From Desulfonema limicola (GTDB taxonomy: Bacteria; Desulfobacterota; Desulfobacteria; Desulfobacterales; Desulfosalsimonadaceae), in contig DYLE01000104.1 in the NCBI GenBank assembly GCA_020722245.1, positions 1-8,571 on the forward strand: 8,571 nt of DNA, read 5' to 3'. This document shows, in pieces, positions 6,127-8,571 of the stretch. A program made the position numbers and the translations under genes. The notes beneath the pieces were generated by a model. The model was given only the letters and a program-made list of their open reading frames with translations, was not told where the DNA came from and did no database searches. Within the stretch, counting starts at the first letter, position 1, and each line of letters opens with the position of its first letter.

Positions 6127-7443
6127 GTGAAGATCAAACGCACCCAAAAGCCCGAGCTGGACCTGAATCGAAAGCTGAAGTGGCTGATATTTTTTCGGGC
6201 GCTCTTTGCGGCGGTTCTGCTGGGTTCCGCTTTTATCGTCGGGGGGCATGAAAACCTTTCCTTTTTTGACCGCCCCCTCGTACCCCTCAACATGACGGCC
6301 GCATTGATTCTGATCCTTTCGGGGTTCTATGCCGCTATTCTGCCCTACCTCAAACCGCTGGTCCGGTTCGGGTATGTTCAGCTGATTATCGATACCTTTC
6401 TGGTCACCTCCATCGTTTACGTCACAGGCGGCTTTTCAAGCGCCTTTTCTTTTCTATACCTGGTGGTGATCATCTATGCCAGCATGGTGACTTTCAGAAG
6501 GGGAGCGATGATCATCGCAATCGCCTGCAGCATTCAGTACGGCCTACTGGTGGATCTTGAGTATTACAGCCTCATCAACCCTTTCGGCATGAATGCCGGC
6601 ATGCTGGCGGCCAACTGCGACTGGGAGTATGTGATCTATAAAATCCTGATCACGATCCTCGCCTGCTTTGCCATCGCGTTTTTAAGCGGTTTTCTGGCCG
6701 AGCAGGAAAGGAGGGCCAAGCAGGACCTCTGGGCCATGGAGGAGCAGATGATGCGTGTTGAAAAACTGGCGGCCACCGGCGAAATGGCGGCCGGTCTTGC
6801 GCATGAAATTAAAAATCCTCTGGCTTCCATGTACGGCGCCATACAGATATTAAAGGAGGATATCCCCTTTTCCCCGGATCGAAACAGGCTGATGGAGATC
6901 ATTTCCCGGGATGCGGATCGGATCAGCTCCCTGGTCAATGAATTTCTATTGTTTGCAAAACCCAAGCCCGGCCAGGCCAAGCTTATTGAACTGGATAATC
7001 TGCTGGATGACATCGTGGCGGGTTTTCAAACCGATAACCGGCATAACCCCAGGGTTTCCATCATAAAAAACTTTTCTCCAGGAATGTATATCAAGATCGA
7101 TCCCGAACACTTAAGGCAGGTCATGCTAAACCTTCTGCTGAATGCGGACCAGGCCATCGCCGACCAGGGACGGATTGAGGTTCAGGCATCCCCGGAAGGT
7201 AAAAAATACATCCGCATCACCGTGACCGACAACGGTTGCGGCATGACGGAGGATATGATAAAATCGATTTTTGATCCGTTTTTTACAAAAAAGCCCAAAG
7301 GAACCGGGCTCGGCCTTTCCATTGTTCAACAGATTATCACCTCATATAATGGGTTGATCGACGTGCGCAGCGCTCCTGGAAAAGGGACCAGGTTTATCCT
7401 CAAGCTGCCGCGGGAGACCAATCCCCCTTCCCATGCCCTTTAG
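6127..7443 (+). CDS. pilS: PilS-like membrane sensor histidine kinase
   Basis: This 438-residue kinase has about six membrane segments (roughly 18-38, 54-75, 80-98, 106-122, 127-141, 167-190). A short linker leads directly to HisKA with His226 in AAGLAHEIKNPLAS. The HATPase domain has N-box Asn335/Asn339, G1 box DNGCGM at 368-373, F box IFDPFF at 381-386 and G2 box KGTGLGLS at 391-398. The polytopic N-terminus and the H-box context match PilS, which senses pilin in the membrane and phosphorylates the NtrC-type regulator PilR to drive pilA. PilS of Pseudomonas is longer, with a PAS domain between membrane part and HisKA; none fits in the linker here. The start is GTG at 6127, 8 nt after pilC, with AGGA about 11 nt upstream, so the two are co-transcribed. 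No pilR follows within the window. Confidence 0.85.
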   Translation: MKIKRTQKPELDLNRKLKWLIFFRALFAAVLLGSAFIVGGHENLSFFDRPLVPLNMTAALILILSGFYAAILPYLKPLVRFGYVQLIIDTFLVTSIVYVTGGFSSAFSFLYLVVIIYASMVTFRRGAMIIAIACSIQYGLLVDLEYYSLINPFGMNAGMLAANCDWEYVIYKILITILACFAIAFLSGFLAEQERRAKQDLWAMEEQMMRVEKLAATGEMAAGLAHEIKNPLASMYGAIQILKEDIPFSPDRNRLMEIISRDADRISSLVNEFLLFAKPKPGQAKLIELDNLLDDIVAGFQTDNRHNPRVSIIKNFSPGMYIKIDPEHLRQVMLNLLLNADQAIADQGRIEVQASPEGKKYIRITVTDNGCGMTEDMIKSIFDPFFTKKPKGTGLGLSIVQQIITSYNGLIDVRSAPGKGTRFILKLPRETNPPSHAL

Positions 7444-7525
7444 TCCCAAGCCTGATTCGGCAAAACCATCCCTTCACAACTTAGACTTGACTGAGAGCGG
7501 CAAATACGATAGCAAGCCGGATGAA

Positions 7526-7531
7526 TATAAA
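7526..7531 (+). promoter_or_regulatory. Possible lysS promoter -10 element
   Basis: TATAAA (within GAATATAAAG) matches five of six consensus positions. No good -35 lies 16-18 bp upstream. A TTGACT at 7487-7492 is too far away for it, and has only weak -10 partners of its own (TAGCAA at 7510-7515). A start near 7538 would leave out the left arm of the terminator hairpin. Confidence 0.28.
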
Positions 7532-7563
7532 GGGGTCCCGGTTTGGACCTTTTTGTTTTTTTT
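7529..7563 (+). terminator. Rho-independent-like terminator after pilS
   Basis: A 10-bp stem pairs 7529-7538 (AAAGGGGTCC) with 7545-7554 (GGACCTTTTT), including two G-T wobbles, around a 6-nt loop. Eight T residues follow at 7556-7563. This fits an intrinsic terminator for pilC-pilS. It ends about 20 nt before the lysS ATG, so any lysS transcript started further upstream must read through it. Confidence 0.6.
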
Positions 7564-7583
7564 AAATAGGTTAATTTAAAAGC

Positions 7584-8571
7584 ATGAATCCGACATCCGA
7601 CATCATTGAACAACGGAAAGAAAAGCTGAGGGAGTTAAAGGAATCCGGGGTTGAGCTTTTTCCCAACGATTTTGTGGTGACGCACACTATTTCCCAGATT
7701 CGAGAAGCCGTTGAAAACCCTTCCGGGGATACCTCGATTGAGAACACCTCCATATCCGCGGCCGGACGCATCATGGCGATCAACCGGTTCGGCAAATCCT
7801 CTTTTATTCGTTTTCGGGACCGGACCGGCCAGCTTCAGGCCTACCTGCGGCAGGATAAAGTGGGGGATGAGAGTTATGCCCTTTTTAAAAAAATGGACAT
7901 CGGAGATTTTGTGGGGCTCACGGGCCGTATGTTTCAAACCAAAACAGGCGAATGGACCCTGCTTGCCGATTCCTTAAGGCTTCTGGCCAAGGCCATGCTT
8001 CCCCTGCCTGAAAAGTTTCATGGCTTAAAAGACCCGGAAAAGCGCTACCGCCAGAGGTACCTGGATCTGATCATGAACCCTGATGTCCGTGAGCTGTTTG
8101 TCAAGCGAAGCGGACTGATCCAGAGCCTTCGCATGTTTTTGTTAAAACGGGGCTTTATGGAGGTGGAAACCCCCATGATGCAGCCGATTCCAGGGGGCGC
8201 CGAGGCCCAGCCTTTTAAGACCCATCATAACGCCCTGGACATGGACCTCTATTTAAGGATCGCGCCGGAGCTGTATTTAAAACGCCTGGTGGTGGGCGGG
8301 TTTGAAAGGGTCTTTGAGATCAACCGGAATTTCAGAAACGAGGGGATATCCACCCAGCATAACCCGGAGTTTACCATGCTGGAGTTTTACCAGGCCTATG
8401 CCACCTATGAAGACCTCATGGCCTTGACCGAGGAGATGTTCCGGGAGGCGGCGATTCAGGTAGTGGGTTCGACATCAGTGGAATACCAGAAGACGCCCAT
8501 CGATTTGGCTGCGCCCTGGCGGCGCATACCGCTTATGGATGCATTGACAGACATCGGCAAGGTGGACCCGG
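7584..8571 (+). CDS. lysS: Lysyl-tRNA synthetase, class II (3' end outside window)
   Basis: Lysyl-tRNA synthetase charges tRNA-Lys with lysine using ATP in the cytoplasm. The first 329 codons are present and the frame stays open to the window edge; about 500 residues are usual for the family. The OB-fold anticodon-binding domain is visible from AAGRIMAINRFGKSSFIRF (about 54-72) to about residue 135. The linker LPEKFHGLKDPEKRYRQRYL follows. Class II motif 1 is at FMEVETPMMQPIPGGAEAQ and motif 2 at RVFEINRNFRNEGIS with HNPEFTMLEFYQAY. Motif 3 lies beyond the edge. Similarity to E. coli LysS, from memory, is strong throughout. The ATG at 7584 has only a weak TAGG about 12 nt upstream. It lies just after the pilS terminator candidate and is probably an independent transcription unit. 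Confidence 0.95.
   Translation, partial: MNPTSDIIEQRKEKLRELKESGVELFPNDFVVTHTISQIREAVENPSGDTSIENTSISAAGRIMAINRFGKSSFIRFRDRTGQLQAYLRQDKVGDESYALFKKMDIGDFVGLTGRMFQTKTGEWTLLADSLRLLAKAMLPLPEKFHGLKDPEKRYRQRYLDLIMNPDVRELFVKRSGLIQSLRMFLLKRGFMEVETPMMQPIPGGAEAQPFKTHHNALDMDLYLRIAPELYLKRLVVGGFERVFEINRNFRNEGISTQHNPEFTMLEFYQAYATYEDLMALTEEMFREAAIQVVGSTSVEYQKTPIDLAAPWRRIPLMDALTDIGKVDP

Larger units (their letters stand above)
7444..7583. other. pilS-lysS intergenic region
   Basis: This is a 140-bp gap. It holds a hairpin with T-tract near its right end and a -10-like TATAAA just before it. A 48-codon open frame without a Shine-Dalgarno (7433-7579) spans the gap. No lysine riboswitch or T-box is visible, and the gap is too short for a typical lysine riboswitch. 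Confidence 0.55.

Noticed and set aside
7444..7583. Lysine riboswitch or T-box ahead of lysS
   Set aside because: The gap is too short for a lysine riboswitch, and no T-box sequence or specifier stem is recognisable.

Overview
The window looks like chromosomal DNA from a Gram-negative, probably anaerobic bacterium, most likely a Desulfobacterota (deltaproteobacterial) lineage. This is inferred from moderately GC-rich coding sequence, a PAS/PAS hybrid kinase with an HNFNN-type phosphorylation box, a PilC-PilS type IV pilus pair, an electron transfer flavoprotein subunit and a bacterial class II lysyl-tRNA synthetase. No RNA genes, insertion sequences, CRISPR arrays or phage genes are visible. 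The seven genes are tightly packed and all appear intact; the last is cut by the window edge.

Left block, minus strand (about 46-3696, read right to left): an orphan electron transfer flavoprotein alpha subunit (etfA), an endonuclease III-like HhH-GPD DNA glycosylase with an intact Fe-S cysteine loop, and a cytosolic PAS-PAS-HisKA-HATPase-receiver hybrid histidine kinase. etfA and the glycosylase gene overlap by 14 nt. The glycosylase gene and the kinase gene are 2 nt apart, and the kinase Shine-Dalgarno lies in the last codons of the glycosylase gene. The three genes therefore read as one translationally coupled operon. No etfB is visible.

Centre (3697-3801): a 105-bp divergent intergenic region built around a perfect 14-bp inverted repeat. 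Each arm carries an outward-facing TTGACA. This is the most distinctive regulatory structure in the window.

Right block, plus strand: a Rossmann/DUF2520 predicted oxidoreductase (3802-4671). Then comes a 235-bp gap with a good sigma70-type promoter, followed by pilC (inner-membrane platform of the type IV pilus machine) and pilS (membrane histidine kinase), 8 nt apart. After pilS there is a hairpin plus T-tract that looks like a terminator, and then lysS begins and runs off the right edge. The usual pilus neighbours (pilB, pilT, pilR, pilA) are absent from the window.

No clearly new multi-gene system stands out. The points that merit a second look are the divergent dyad, the orphan EtfA coupled to a lysine-less Fe-S glycosylase and a hybrid kinase, the PilC/PilS pair without PilR and without a PAS domain, and the overlapping terminator and promoter candidate in front of lysS.
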